Below, in pieces: positions 33,555-41,831 of a stretch of DNA of 64,000 bases (positions are counted from its first letter, which is position 1; every line of letters starts with the position of its first letter). The stretch is from contig NZ_JAOARO010000004.1 of the NCBI RefSeq assembly GCF_025211055.1, positions 62,001 through 126,000 of the forward strand. Reading direction: 5' to 3'. The stretch comes from Vallitalea sp. (GTDB taxonomy: Bacteria; Bacillota; Clostridia; Lachnospirales; Vallitaleaceae). Below the pieces are notes generated by a model. It worked only from the letters and a program-made list of their open reading frames with translations. It did not search any database and was not told the DNA's origin. The position numbers and the translations under genes are program-made.

Positions 33555-34100
33555 TTGAAGTTAATGTTTATATCAGATATACATGGATCTTCTTACTATG
33601 CTACAAAAGCAATAGAAAAATATAAAGAAGAAGGTGCTGATTATATAGTTTTACTTGGTGATATCTTGTATCATGGACCAAGAAATTCACTACCAAAAGA
33701 ATATGAACCCAAAAAAGTAATACAATTACTTAATGAATTAAAGAATAAGATTATTTGTGTAAGAGGAAATTGTGATGCAGAAGTAGATCAAATGGTCTTG
33801 GAATTTCCTATTATGAGTGATTATAATGTCATATTTCATAATGACAAAAGAATATTTGCTACGCATGGACATTTGTTTAATGAATCAAACATGCCACCTA
33901 TAGAAGATGGAGATATAATAATTCATGGACACACTCATATACCTGTTGCTAAGAAATTAGATAATAGATATATACTTAATCCAGGTTCCATTTCTTTACC
34001 AAAGGAAAATAATCCAAATAGTTATGGGATTATTGAAGGAAAAGAATTTATAATAAAAGATTTTGGTGGAAATATAATTAAATCAATTGTATTAGAATAG
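33555..34100 (+). CDS. yfcE: YfcE-type metallophosphodiesterase
   Basis: 181 residues. The TTG at 33555 is chosen: it follows AAGGTGAT and gives MKLMFISDIHGS, the usual family start. Calcineurin-like metal motifs follow in order: SDIHG, LLGDILYHG, GNCD, THGH and HGHTHIP. YfcE enzymes cleave phosphodiesters with manganese in vitro; the cellular substrate is unknown. A second, shorter relative lies at 46400. Confidence 0.9.
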   Translation: MKLMFISDIHGSSYYATKAIEKYKEEGADYIVLLGDILYHGPRNSLPKEYEPKKVIQLLNELKNKIICVRGNCDAEVDQMVLEFPIMSDYNVIFHNDKRIFATHGHLFNESNMPPIEDGDIIIHGHTHIPVAKKLDNRYILNPGSISLPKENNPNSYGIIEGKEFIIKDFGGNIIKSIVLE

Positions 34101-34120
34101 TCAATGACTAAGTTATTAAA

Positions 34121-34205
34121 AGACCAGTATCCTATTATAATGTTTTGCAACTAACCTGAACAGTTTAATTGCTAAATTATAAGAGATACTGGTCTAATTT
34201 ATTTT
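34121..34205. terminator. Long-stem terminator between convergent genes
   Basis: AGACCAGTATC (34121-34131) pairs with GATACTGGTCT (34185-34195), extended by CTATTATAAT with ATTATAAG; AATTTATTTT follows. Confidence 0.65.
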
Positions 34206-34223
34206 GGTTAGAATTAGTTGGAA

Positions 34224-35057
34224 TTAATAATTATCATATTTATTACTATCATCAATAAGGGTATCGCTGTTATTATCTTTTGATATATTTTTTAATGCCA
34301 TAACAACAATGATAGTTGAAATTCCGTAATATATGATTAATTTAAATCCAAGTGCTACTGCCAATCCAAAGCTATTAATCAAGAGCATTATAATTGCTGG
34401 TAAAGTCAAAGCATATATGCCGATCTTATATAATTCATTATAGCTTAGATTTGTTTTTAATACAGAGCTTGCAATAAGTCCAATGATACTTACCATTAAG
34501 CTTTCAAATAATTTTAGTAATACAGTACCAGCAATTATTAAAAAGACAATAAATCCAATCGCAAGTCCTCTAAAACTAGTTAATATCTCTAATACTGATT
34601 TTTTATCAATATTAAAGTCTCGCAAATCTTTGAATTCTAATGGCATAGGAGGGCTTCCTGCTTGATTGATAATAATTCGTTCAGGAGTAACTAAATATCC
34701 CATAGAATAACCTACTAAATCATTCAATGTATATTTATCTGTCATATCAACGATAAAAATAAAATCATGCTTTTTAGTTAAGACTAAAGGTTCATTCATA
34801 TCAATATTAAGGATACCATTACTAACGGTTATCTCAGGCATATCATCTGATTGTAATAATTCTATAGTATTATCAATAGAAGTATTAGTCTTAACAGAAA
34901 CAATTATACTTAACGTAATCCCTATGAATAATGCTAATAGTATAAGATAACCAAAAGATTTACCTAATCTTTCGTGTCTTATACTAGTGTAAACACGAAA
35001 ATCAGTAAAACTTTTTATGAATTTTACAAAGATATTAGGGCTTTTTATATTTTCCAT
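34224..35057 (-). CDS. DUF1189-family membrane protein
   Basis: 277 residues. An N-terminal cytoplasmic part (FVKFIKSFTDFRVYTSIRHE) leads to a membrane helix near 35-52, an outer domain of about 100 residues, and four or five helices at the C-terminus (AIGFIVFLIIAGTVLLKL and others). The layout and first motif match DUF1189, whose function is unknown. GGGGGATAT lies upstream of the ATG. Confidence 0.8.
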   Translation of the reverse strand: MENIKSPNIFVKFIKSFTDFRVYTSIRHERLGKSFGYLILLALFIGITLSIIVSVKTNTSIDNTIELLQSDDMPEITVSNGILNIDMNEPLVLTKKHDFIFIVDMTDKYTLNDLVGYSMGYLVTPERIIINQAGSPPMPLEFKDLRDFNIDKKSVLEILTSFRGLAIGFIVFLIIAGTVLLKLFESLMVSIIGLIASSVLKTNLSYNELYKIGIYALTLPAIIMLLINSFGLAVALGFKLIIYYGISTIIVVMALKNISKDNNSDTLIDDSNKYDNY

Positions 35058-35332
35058 ATTATATCCCCCTTCATCATAATTTTTTGAATTTCTTTTTTGG
35101 GAATGGAATTAATTACCTAATTCTCTTGTATGTTAACATAAATTTTTTTTAAGTTCAAGATTCTATATGCATTAGATGTAATATTTTTTGGGAGAATTGA
35201 GTAAGTTAAAGGTATGTAACAAATATTTAATGTGTAAGATTATTGTAGAATAGATTTATTTAAAGTATAATGTAGAAGTAAGTACTAAGGAGATAACTTC
35301 TAATATACACTAATTGATAAAGGAGCAAAACA

Positions 35333-36493
35333 ATGTCATATATTGAATTAACAACACCTTGTATTTTCGGGGTCGAATCTATTTTAAAAAAAGAAATTAT
35401 AAAATTAGGTTATGAAATTAAGAGAGTAGAAGATGGAAGAATAACCTATATCGCAGATGAACTAGGTGTTTGTAGATCGAATATTTGGCTAAGGACAGCA
35501 GAAAGAGTAATGATAAACGTAGGGGAATTCACTGCTACTAGTTTTGAAGAATTATTTGATAAAACAAAAGAATTACCTTGGGAAAGATGGATACCACAAG
35601 ATGGTAAATTTTGGGTTAAGAAAGCATCTTCTATAAAATCTAAGCTTTTTAGTCCATCAGATATTCAATCAATAATTAAAAAAGCAATAGTTGAAAGATT
35701 GAAAAAAACATACCATGTTAATTGGTTTAATGAAGATGGTGAACACTATCCTATTAGAGTTTTCATAAAAAAAGATAGAGTATCTATATGTTTAGATACA
35801 AGTGGTGAAGCTTTACACAAAAGAGGATATAGAACATTTACTAGTAAAGCACCTATTAGTGAGACTTTGGCATCTGCTATAATACAATTATCACCGTGGA
35901 ACAAAGATAGAATCTTGGTTGACCCATTTTGTGGTAGTGGAACTATTCCTATCGAGGCTGCAATGATAGCTATGAATATGGCTCCAGGACTTAATAGAGA
36001 ATTTACAGCTGAAAAGTGGAAAAACATTATTCCTGTCAAATCATGGTTTAAGGCAGTAGATGAGGCTAATGATGTTATAGATACAACATGTGAATTAAAC
36101 ATTGCTGGTTATGACATAGATTATAAAGTTCTAAAACTTGCAAGAGAAAATGTCAAGAACGCTGGTGTTGATGATAAAATCCACTTTCAAGAAAGGGATA
36201 TGATAAAAACCAGTAATAATAAGAAATACGGATTTATTATCACTAATCCACCTTATGGTGAGAGACTTGGAGATAAGGAAACTGTTATAGAGTTGTACAA
36301 AGATATGAAAATTACTTTTGATAATAATCTTGATGATTGGTCTTATTTTATTATCACTGCATTCGATGAATTTGAGAGATATTTTGGAAAGAATGCTGAT
36401 AAAAAAAGAAAATTATACACTGGAATGATGAAGGCTAATCTATATCAATATTTTGGAAGTAGACCTCCTAAAAGATTGAATCCTATTAATTAA
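35333..36493 (+). CDS. THUMP-domain class I RNA methyltransferase (RlmL/YpsC-like)
   Basis: 386 residues. An N-terminal ferredoxin-like and THUMP region (residues 1-155, IELTTPCIFGVESILKKEI) precedes a SAM-dependent methyltransferase domain with VDPFCGSGTIPIEAAMIA (SAM site) and the catalytic NPPYGERLG near residue 305. The family makes N2-methylguanine in 23S rRNA. AAAGGAG precedes the ATG. Confidence 0.92.
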   Translation: MSYIELTTPCIFGVESILKKEIIKLGYEIKRVEDGRITYIADELGVCRSNIWLRTAERVMINVGEFTATSFEELFDKTKELPWERWIPQDGKFWVKKASSIKSKLFSPSDIQSIIKKAIVERLKKTYHVNWFNEDGEHYPIRVFIKKDRVSICLDTSGEALHKRGYRTFTSKAPISETLASAIIQLSPWNKDRILVDPFCGSGTIPIEAAMIAMNMAPGLNREFTAEKWKNIIPVKSWFKAVDEANDVIDTTCELNIAGYDIDYKVLKLARENVKNAGVDDKIHFQERDMIKTSNNKKYGFIITNPPYGERLGDKETVIELYKDMKITFDNNLDDWSYFIITAFDEFERYFGKNADKKRKLYTGMMKANLYQYFGSRPPKRLNPIN

Positions 36494-36520
36494 AATACAT
36501 TATAGAAAAGAGGTTATATA

Positions 36521-38311
36521 TTGAAGATGAAAAAAAACATAAAAATGCTTTTTATATATGTATTTACAGTTATCTTTATTGTGCCTACTTCTATATGTGC
36601 TATCGATACACAAGAGGTTTCAGTTATTTTAGATAATGAATATATAGTATATGACGATTATTATGGAATACCGTATATTGATGATAATAGCAGAACTATG
36701 GTGCCATTAAGGCTTACATTAGAGTCGTTTGGAGCTGAGGTAGAGTGGGTAGGAGAGTTGAATTTAGTAGTTATAACACATGAGGATACAGTAGTTAATG
36801 TTCCAATAGGTGAAAAGTTTATATATAGAAATGAAGAAAAAATTGAAAATGATACATATGCTGTAAATAAACACAACAGGATTTATCTACCTATAAGAAT
36901 TGTTATGGAAGCTTTTGGATGTGAAGTATTATGGGATGGTGATAATAGAGTAGTTATAATCAATTCTGATCATGGTTCTTATAAAGATAAAGCTAATGCT
37001 AGGTTTGATCTAAGAGAAGAAGGAAATGTTACTTCTGTCAAGGACCAAAAAGAACTTGGTACATGCTGGGCATTTGCGGCTCTTGGCTCCATTGAATCAA
37101 GTTTGTTAAAACAAACTGGGAAAATATATGATTTTTCTGAAGATAATGTGAGTCTGAAACATGGTTATAACTTAACTCAAGATCAAGGTGGAGATTTTAT
37201 GCTTGCATTAGCATATTTCGCTAGATGGTCTGGTCCTATATTAGAAAGTGATGATATCTATGGGGATGGAATCTCATCACAAAATGTAAAAAGTGTCAAA
37301 CACCTGCAAGAAGCTTATTATATACCTCCTAACAGTTTTAAAACAATTAAAGATACTGTTAAGAACTATGGAGGTGTTCATACATCCATTTATTGGGAAT
37401 ACAGAGATACAGAAAATGAAAAGTATTATAATAAAAATAATTATTCATTGAACTATAATGGTAAAGAAGAAACTAACCATGATGTTGTTATTGTTGGATG
37501 GGACGACGAATATACTAAAGAGAATTTTATAATACAACCAGAAGGAGATGGAGCTTTCATCTGTAAAAACAGTTTTGGTACTGATTTTGGAGAAGAAGGA
37601 TATTTTTATATTTCTTATTATGATGCTTATATAGGTAAACAAAATATGGTATATAGTAAAGTAGAAGATAATGATAATTATGATAAAATATATCAGGCAG
37701 ATTGGCTTGGTTTGGTGGGGAAATTAGGATTTAATACTGACACAGGGTATTTTTCGAATGTTTATAAAACAGGTAATCAACAAGAAGAGTTAAAAGCTGT
37801 TAGCTTCTATACAACAGGGATTAATTCTAAATATGAAGTATACCTTGTAGAAAACTTTTTAGGTAAGGATGACTTGAAAAATATGATTTTCCTTGAAAGT
37901 GGATTCAGGGAATATAGTGGTTATTATACTATCAATCTAAAACAGCCTATAAAACTTGATACGAATAGAAAATTTGCAGTCATTGTCAAGATGACTACTC
38001 CTGGTACGAAGTTTCCTATTGCTGCTGAATTTGACAGGGATGTAAAATGGCTAGGCAAAGTAGATTTGAGTGATGGTGAAGGCTATATAAGTTATGATGG
38101 AGAAATTTGGGAGGATACTGAGGAAGTATTACAGAGTAATGTATGCTTGAAAGCATTTACAGACATAGTAGTTGACCAACCAGTTAAAGATACTGCTGAG
38201 CAATCACAAAAACAACCAGTTGAGCAATCCGATACAGATAATGTATCAAATCAAGATGAGTCTACAGATAAAATAGATTCTTCTCATAATAATGAACCAA
38301 CACAGGAGTAG
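36521..38311 (+). CDS. Secreted papain-like (C1) cysteine protease with copper-amine-oxidase-like N-terminal domain
   Basis: 596 residues from TTG 36521, seven bases after AGAGG; an ATG at 36527 is an alternative. Signal peptide 1-27; a copper-amine-oxidase-N-like domain at about 30-150 (RTMVPLRLTLESFGAEVEW, NRIYLPIRIVMEAFG). The C1 domain has Cys near 182 (LGTCWAFAALGSIE), His near 321 (NHDVVIVGWDD) and Asn near 350 (KNSFGTDFGEEGYFYIS). A beta-rich domain and a Gln/Ser/Asp-rich tail end the protein. It is probably wall-associated; substrate unknown. The same N-terminal domain type occurs in the amidase at 41832. Confidence 0.9.
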   Translation: MKMKKNIKMLFIYVFTVIFIVPTSICAIDTQEVSVILDNEYIVYDDYYGIPYIDDNSRTMVPLRLTLESFGAEVEWVGELNLVVITHEDTVVNVPIGEKFIYRNEEKIENDTYAVNKHNRIYLPIRIVMEAFGCEVLWDGDNRVVIINSDHGSYKDKANARFDLREEGNVTSVKDQKELGTCWAFAALGSIESSLLKQTGKIYDFSEDNVSLKHGYNLTQDQGGDFMLALAYFARWSGPILESDDIYGDGISSQNVKSVKHLQEAYYIPPNSFKTIKDTVKNYGGVHTSIYWEYRDTENEKYYNKNNYSLNYNGKEETNHDVVIVGWDDEYTKENFIIQPEGDGAFICKNSFGTDFGEEGYFYISYYDAYIGKQNMVYSKVEDNDNYDKIYQADWLGLVGKLGFNTDTGYFSNVYKTGNQQEELKAVSFYTTGINSKYEVYLVENFLGKDDLKNMIFLESGFREYSGYYTINLKQPIKLDTNRKFAVIVKMTTPGTKFPIAAEFDRDVKWLGKVDLSDGEGYISYDGEIWEDTEEVLQSNVCLKAFTDIVVDQPVKDTAEQSQKQPVEQSDTDNVSNQDESTDKIDSSHNNEPTQE

Positions 38312-38352
38312 ACTTATTGGTAAGTAATTAGAGTGATTGTACGGAGGCAATA

Positions 38353-39342
38353 ATGGAAGATAAATTAAAACAATTATTGGAACAACTAAAAAACGCTGGA
38401 AAAGTATATATACAACCTCACAATATTCCTGATCCAGATTCTATAGCAAGCAGTTTAGGTATTAAGTTATTATTAGAAAATTATGGAATTAAGTCACAGA
38501 TTATTCATGTACAAACAATTGAAAAAGCTAATTCAAAAAAGATGGTTGAACTATTCAATATAAAAATGACAGTTAAAAATGAAATGAAGTACAATAAAAA
38601 TGATTTTGTTATATTGGTTGATACACAGTTAGGTAATTCTAATGTAACTAATTTAATTAAGCAAAATGTAATGGTAATAGATCATCATGAGATCGTTAAT
38701 GATACAGATACTTATCTTTTTAAGGATATTAGGTCACATATTGGTGCATGTTCATCAATAGTAGCAGAATATTTTCATTCTAATGATATACAATTGACTG
38801 TTAATGTAGCTACTGCACTATTGTATGGAATAATGATGGATACTGATAATCTATCTAGGCGGGTTAATGACCTTGATATAGAAATGTTTTATTTCTTATA
38901 TAATCAAGCAGATATCAGTATGATAAAATCACTGAAATTAAATCAGATTGTAAAATCTGATTTAATTGCATATGCAAAAGCATTGAATAATGTAGAGATA
39001 TATGGGTATTTGGGTTTTGTTCATATAGAAGATTGTAATGATTCTCTTCTTGGGACTATCAGTGATATGGTTAATACTATAGAAGGTGTATCTGTTGTAG
39101 TGGCGTATGCCAAGAGAATGGAAGGAGTTAAATTTTCTATTAGAAGTGAAAGTATTAAGATTAAAGCTAACAAATTAATGCGATTCATTATGGCTCATAG
39201 AGGTGTTGGAGGAGGACATGATGAAATGGCTGGAGGTTTTATGCCTGCTGATAATATGGATTTCTTGAATAATAAACGATTAGATACATTTATTAGACAT
39301 AGAGCTATTAATTATGTAGAGAAGGAAGATTGTGATTTATAA
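38353..39342 (+). CDS. DHH-family phosphoesterase (NrnA-like)
   Basis: 329 residues. DHH motifs in order: PHNIPDPDSIASSLG, VILVDTQLGNS, VIDHHEIVN, and in the C-terminal DHHA1 domain GVGGGHDEMAGGFMP. NrnA-type enzymes degrade short oligoribonucleotides and, in some, 3'-phosphoadenosine 5'-phosphate. ACGGAGG precedes ATG 38353. Which substrate applies is not readable. Confidence 0.87.
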   Translation: MEDKLKQLLEQLKNAGKVYIQPHNIPDPDSIASSLGIKLLLENYGIKSQIIHVQTIEKANSKKMVELFNIKMTVKNEMKYNKNDFVILVDTQLGNSNVTNLIKQNVMVIDHHEIVNDTDTYLFKDIRSHIGACSSIVAEYFHSNDIQLTVNVATALLYGIMMDTDNLSRRVNDLDIEMFYFLYNQADISMIKSLKLNQIVKSDLIAYAKALNNVEIYGYLGFVHIEDCNDSLLGTISDMVNTIEGVSVVVAYAKRMEGVKFSIRSESIKIKANKLMRFIMAHRGVGGGHDEMAGGFMPADNMDFLNNKRLDTFIRHRAINYVEKEDCDL

Positions 39343-39427
39343 AAAATAATACGTTTACTTTTACTAGCTAATAATGATATTATATTAATATGTTATTGTT
39401 TTAATATTATATTTTTGAGGTGATCTT

Positions 39428-40354
39428 ATGATAGAAAAAACATTTAAAATTAACGGATTAGATGGACATAAGATTTTTGTAGCTAGTTGGATGCCAGAAA
39501 ACAATGAAAAAATTAATGGTGTTGTTCAGATAAATCATGGAATGGCAGAACATTGTTTAAGGTATAGAGATTTTGCCAAGTTTCTTACTGAGAATGGTTA
39601 TGGTGTATATGCTCATGATCATAGGGGGCATGGACAGAGTCTGGGTATAGAAGAAGATATAGGCTTTTTCAATGACAAAGAAGGTTGGAATAATGTTGTA
39701 GATGAAGCATATAAGGTAACAGAGCATATTAAAAAAGAAAATAATAATACTAATATTTTTGTATTAGGTCATAGTATGGGCTCCCTTATAACACGTGGTT
39801 ATATACAGAAGTATGGGAAAGAGGTCAAAGGGGCTGTTATAAGTGGAACAAGTGCTACAAAAGGTTTCTTGGGAGTGGCAGGAATTGGAGTAGCAAGATT
39901 GATCTGCTTAACGAAAGGTAACAGATATAAAAGCAAGTTGCTAACAGACCTTAGCTTTGGCAGTTTTAATAAGAAATTTGCACCTAACAAGACAGAATAT
40001 GATTGGTTGAGTAGGGATGAACAACAAGTTAAAAAATATGTAGATGATGAGAAATGTGGTTTTATGTGTACCTCTAGATTCTATGTGGATCTATTAGAAG
40101 GTCTATCAAATATCTCTAAAAAACGAAATATTCTTAAAACGCCTAAGAACCTACCTATATTATTTATTTCTGGTGATAATGATCCTGTTGGTGATATGGG
40201 GAAAGGAATTAAAAAAGTTACGGATACATATAAATCATTAGGATATAATGTGAAGGTTATATTATATGAAGGTGGAAGACATGAAATAATTAATGAAACT
40301 AATAATACTGTAGTTTATGATGATATAATTGGTTTTATTAATAGTTTGAAATAA
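39428..40354 (+). CDS. Alpha/beta hydrolase, monoacylglycerol lipase-like
   Basis: 308 residues, Hydrolase_4 type. VVQINHGMAEHCLRY (oxyanion hole), AHDHRGHGQS, nucleophile Ser near residue 116 in GHSMGSL, Asp in ISGDNDPVG and His in EGGRHEIINE complete the triad. No signal peptide, so cytoplasmic. Family members hydrolyse monoacylglycerols or lysophospholipids. GAGGTGAT precedes the ATG. Confidence 0.9.
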   Translation: MIEKTFKINGLDGHKIFVASWMPENNEKINGVVQINHGMAEHCLRYRDFAKFLTENGYGVYAHDHRGHGQSLGIEEDIGFFNDKEGWNNVVDEAYKVTEHIKKENNNTNIFVLGHSMGSLITRGYIQKYGKEVKGAVISGTSATKGFLGVAGIGVARLICLTKGNRYKSKLLTDLSFGSFNKKFAPNKTEYDWLSRDEQQVKKYVDDEKCGFMCTSRFYVDLLEGLSNISKKRNILKTPKNLPILFISGDNDPVGDMGKGIKKVTDTYKSLGYNVKVILYEGGRHEIINETNNTVVYDDIIGFINSLK

Positions 40355-40385
40355 CGGATAGAATTTATAAAAATGTTTTAGTGAG

Positions 40386-40439
40386 AGCTATGTAATATGG
40401 TACTGAGATAAGGATATTACCATGTTATATGGCTTTTTA
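40386..40439 (+). terminator. Terminator of the hydrolase gene
   Basis: AGCTATGTAATATGGTA pairs with TACCATGTTATATGGCT, followed by TTTTTAT. Confidence 0.85.
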
Positions 40440-40626
40440 TATACAAGTAAGTCAGAAAATCCTCACTACTCCACATATACATATACTATTTTGCTTATAG
40501 TCGAACCTTAGAATAGTTTATTTTGAATGATATATCCTAATATGATACAATAAATTAATATATTTATACTTGATATAGTAATTGATAATTATAGATATTA
40601 TTATGAAACTGAAAGGAACATTATTA

Positions 40627-41001
40627 ATGAAAAGAAATGACGTAAAAATTATTATTGGAGTACTAATAATAGCGGGTGTATTCTATTTTTTTAATCAATA
40701 TAGAATCAGTAAGATGGATATAAATAAATTATATGTGGAGATAAAAGTTGAAGGGGAATTGTATAAACGAGTTAAGTTAAGTGATGAGAAAGAAATTAAG
40801 CTTGAAAGAGAAGAGGGGTATAATATTATAAAAGTACATGATAATGGTGTGGAGATGCTTGAAGCTAATTGCCCAGATCATATCTGTGTCAGAACAGGTT
40901 TTATTAATAAAGTTGGTAGTACCATTGTTTGCCTTCCCCATAAGGTTTATGTGGAAATTGTTGGAGATATGGAGGGTGGATTAGATGCTATATCAGAGTA
41001 A
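40627..41001 (+). CDS. NusG domain II-containing membrane-anchored protein
   Basis: 124 residues from ATG 40627, with AAAGGA upstream; the frame is open further 5'. One membrane segment (IIIGVLIIAGVFYFF) is followed by an outer NusG_II-like domain with two Cys motifs (EANCPDHICVRTG, STIVCLPHKV). In Clostridia this gene pairs with a Gx-type transporter gene, as here, where they overlap by 17 bases; an accessory role is inferred. Confidence 0.85.
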   Translation: MKRNDVKIIIGVLIIAGVFYFFNQYRISKMDINKLYVEIKVEGELYKRVKLSDEKEIKLEREEGYNIIKVHDNGVEMLEANCPDHICVRTGFINKVGSTIVCLPHKVYVEIVGDMEGGLDAISE

Positions 41002-41515
41002 AATTAAAAAACTAACCAAAGTGCAGAAAATGGTATTTATTTCTATGTTAATAGCTTTTGCTTTGGTATTAGGATATCTTGAAAGAACATTTGTACCAGT
41101 AATGCCTTTTCCAGGCGTGAAATTAGGGTTGGCTAATATTATTACTTTGACAAGTCTATATTTCTTGTGTTTCAGAGATGCTTTTTTGCTAGTTGTATTA
41201 AGGGTAACTCTAAATAGTTTTTTTACAGGGTCTTTCATAACAATATGGTATAGTTTAACAGGAGGTATACTTAGTTTGATAGTAATGTTTTTACTCATAC
41301 ATTATGATAAAGATAAAATAAGTATTGCTGGTATAAGTATTATTGGAGCGGTAGCTCATAATATTGGACAACTCATAGTGGTAGCTATAACAACTGAAAG
41401 TGTTAATGTAGCCGCAGCGTATTTTCCTATTCTAGCGGTTTCTGGTATTGTTACGGGTATACTTATTGGATTAACAGTTAATTATTTGTTACCATACATA
41501 CTTAGAATATTTTAA
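40985..41515 (+). CDS. Gx transporter family protein (HepS-I-like)
   Basis: 176 residues, about five membrane segments (MVFISMLIAFALVLGYLE, FPGVKLGLANIITLTSLYFL, and others). The fold and the motif PGVKLGLANI match the Gx/heptaprenyl diphosphate synthase component I family, related to ECF-transporter substrate-binding subunits. GGAGGG lies upstream within the previous gene. Substrate unknown; the database name as a prenyl synthase component is probably misleading. Confidence 0.85.
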   Translation: MLYQSKIKKLTKVQKMVFISMLIAFALVLGYLERTFVPVMPFPGVKLGLANIITLTSLYFLCFRDAFLLVVLRVTLNSFFTGSFITIWYSLTGGILSLIVMFLLIHYDKDKISIAGISIIGAVAHNIGQLIVVAITTESVNVAAAYFPILAVSGIVTGILIGLTVNYLLPYILRIF

Positions 41516-41590
41516 TTAAGATATTAATATTCTAAGGAATGACATATTTCCCAGGAAATTAGTATAAATAAATAATGGAATATTTTGATT

Positions 41591-41633
41591 AGTTTACTAT
41601 TTATGTGAAAATAGCAGTAAACTTATTTTTTTT
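41591..41633 (+). terminator. Terminator of the Gx transporter operon
   Basis: AGTTTACT pairs with AGTAAACT, with ATTT/AAAT extending inside, followed by TATTTTTTTT. Confidence 0.7.
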
Positions 41634-41672
41634 GTTTATTTATATTAATAATATATATTTACAACAATAGGG

Positions 41673-41766
41673 ATATTACGAAAATATTACATGAAAACCC
41701 AAAATATTACGATTATATTACATAATGCAGTAGTATCTTTTTTAATATAGTTTTTTTTGTTATAAT
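41673..41766 (+). promoter_or_regulatory. Promoter of the amidase gene with paired direct repeats
   Basis: ATATTAC occurs at 41673, 41684, 41704 and 41715: two pairs, each with an 11-bp step, 31 bp apart. Downstream lies an extended -10 (TGTTATAAT, 41758-41766) with no good -35 box. This layout suits activation by a regulator binding tandem sites. Confidence 0.5.
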
Positions 41767-41831
41767 TTTGTAGAACTTAGATATTTACTAAATGATGGGT
41801 AGTTAATAAGCAAAGAACGAGGGGGAGAATC

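Larger units (their letters stand above)
41516..41831. other. Intergenic interval with terminator, paired direct repeats and promoter
   Basis: 316 bases. It holds the terminator at 41591, four ATATTAC repeats at 41673-41721 and an extended -10 promoter at 41758-41766, listed separately. No gene is seen. Confidence 0.6.
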
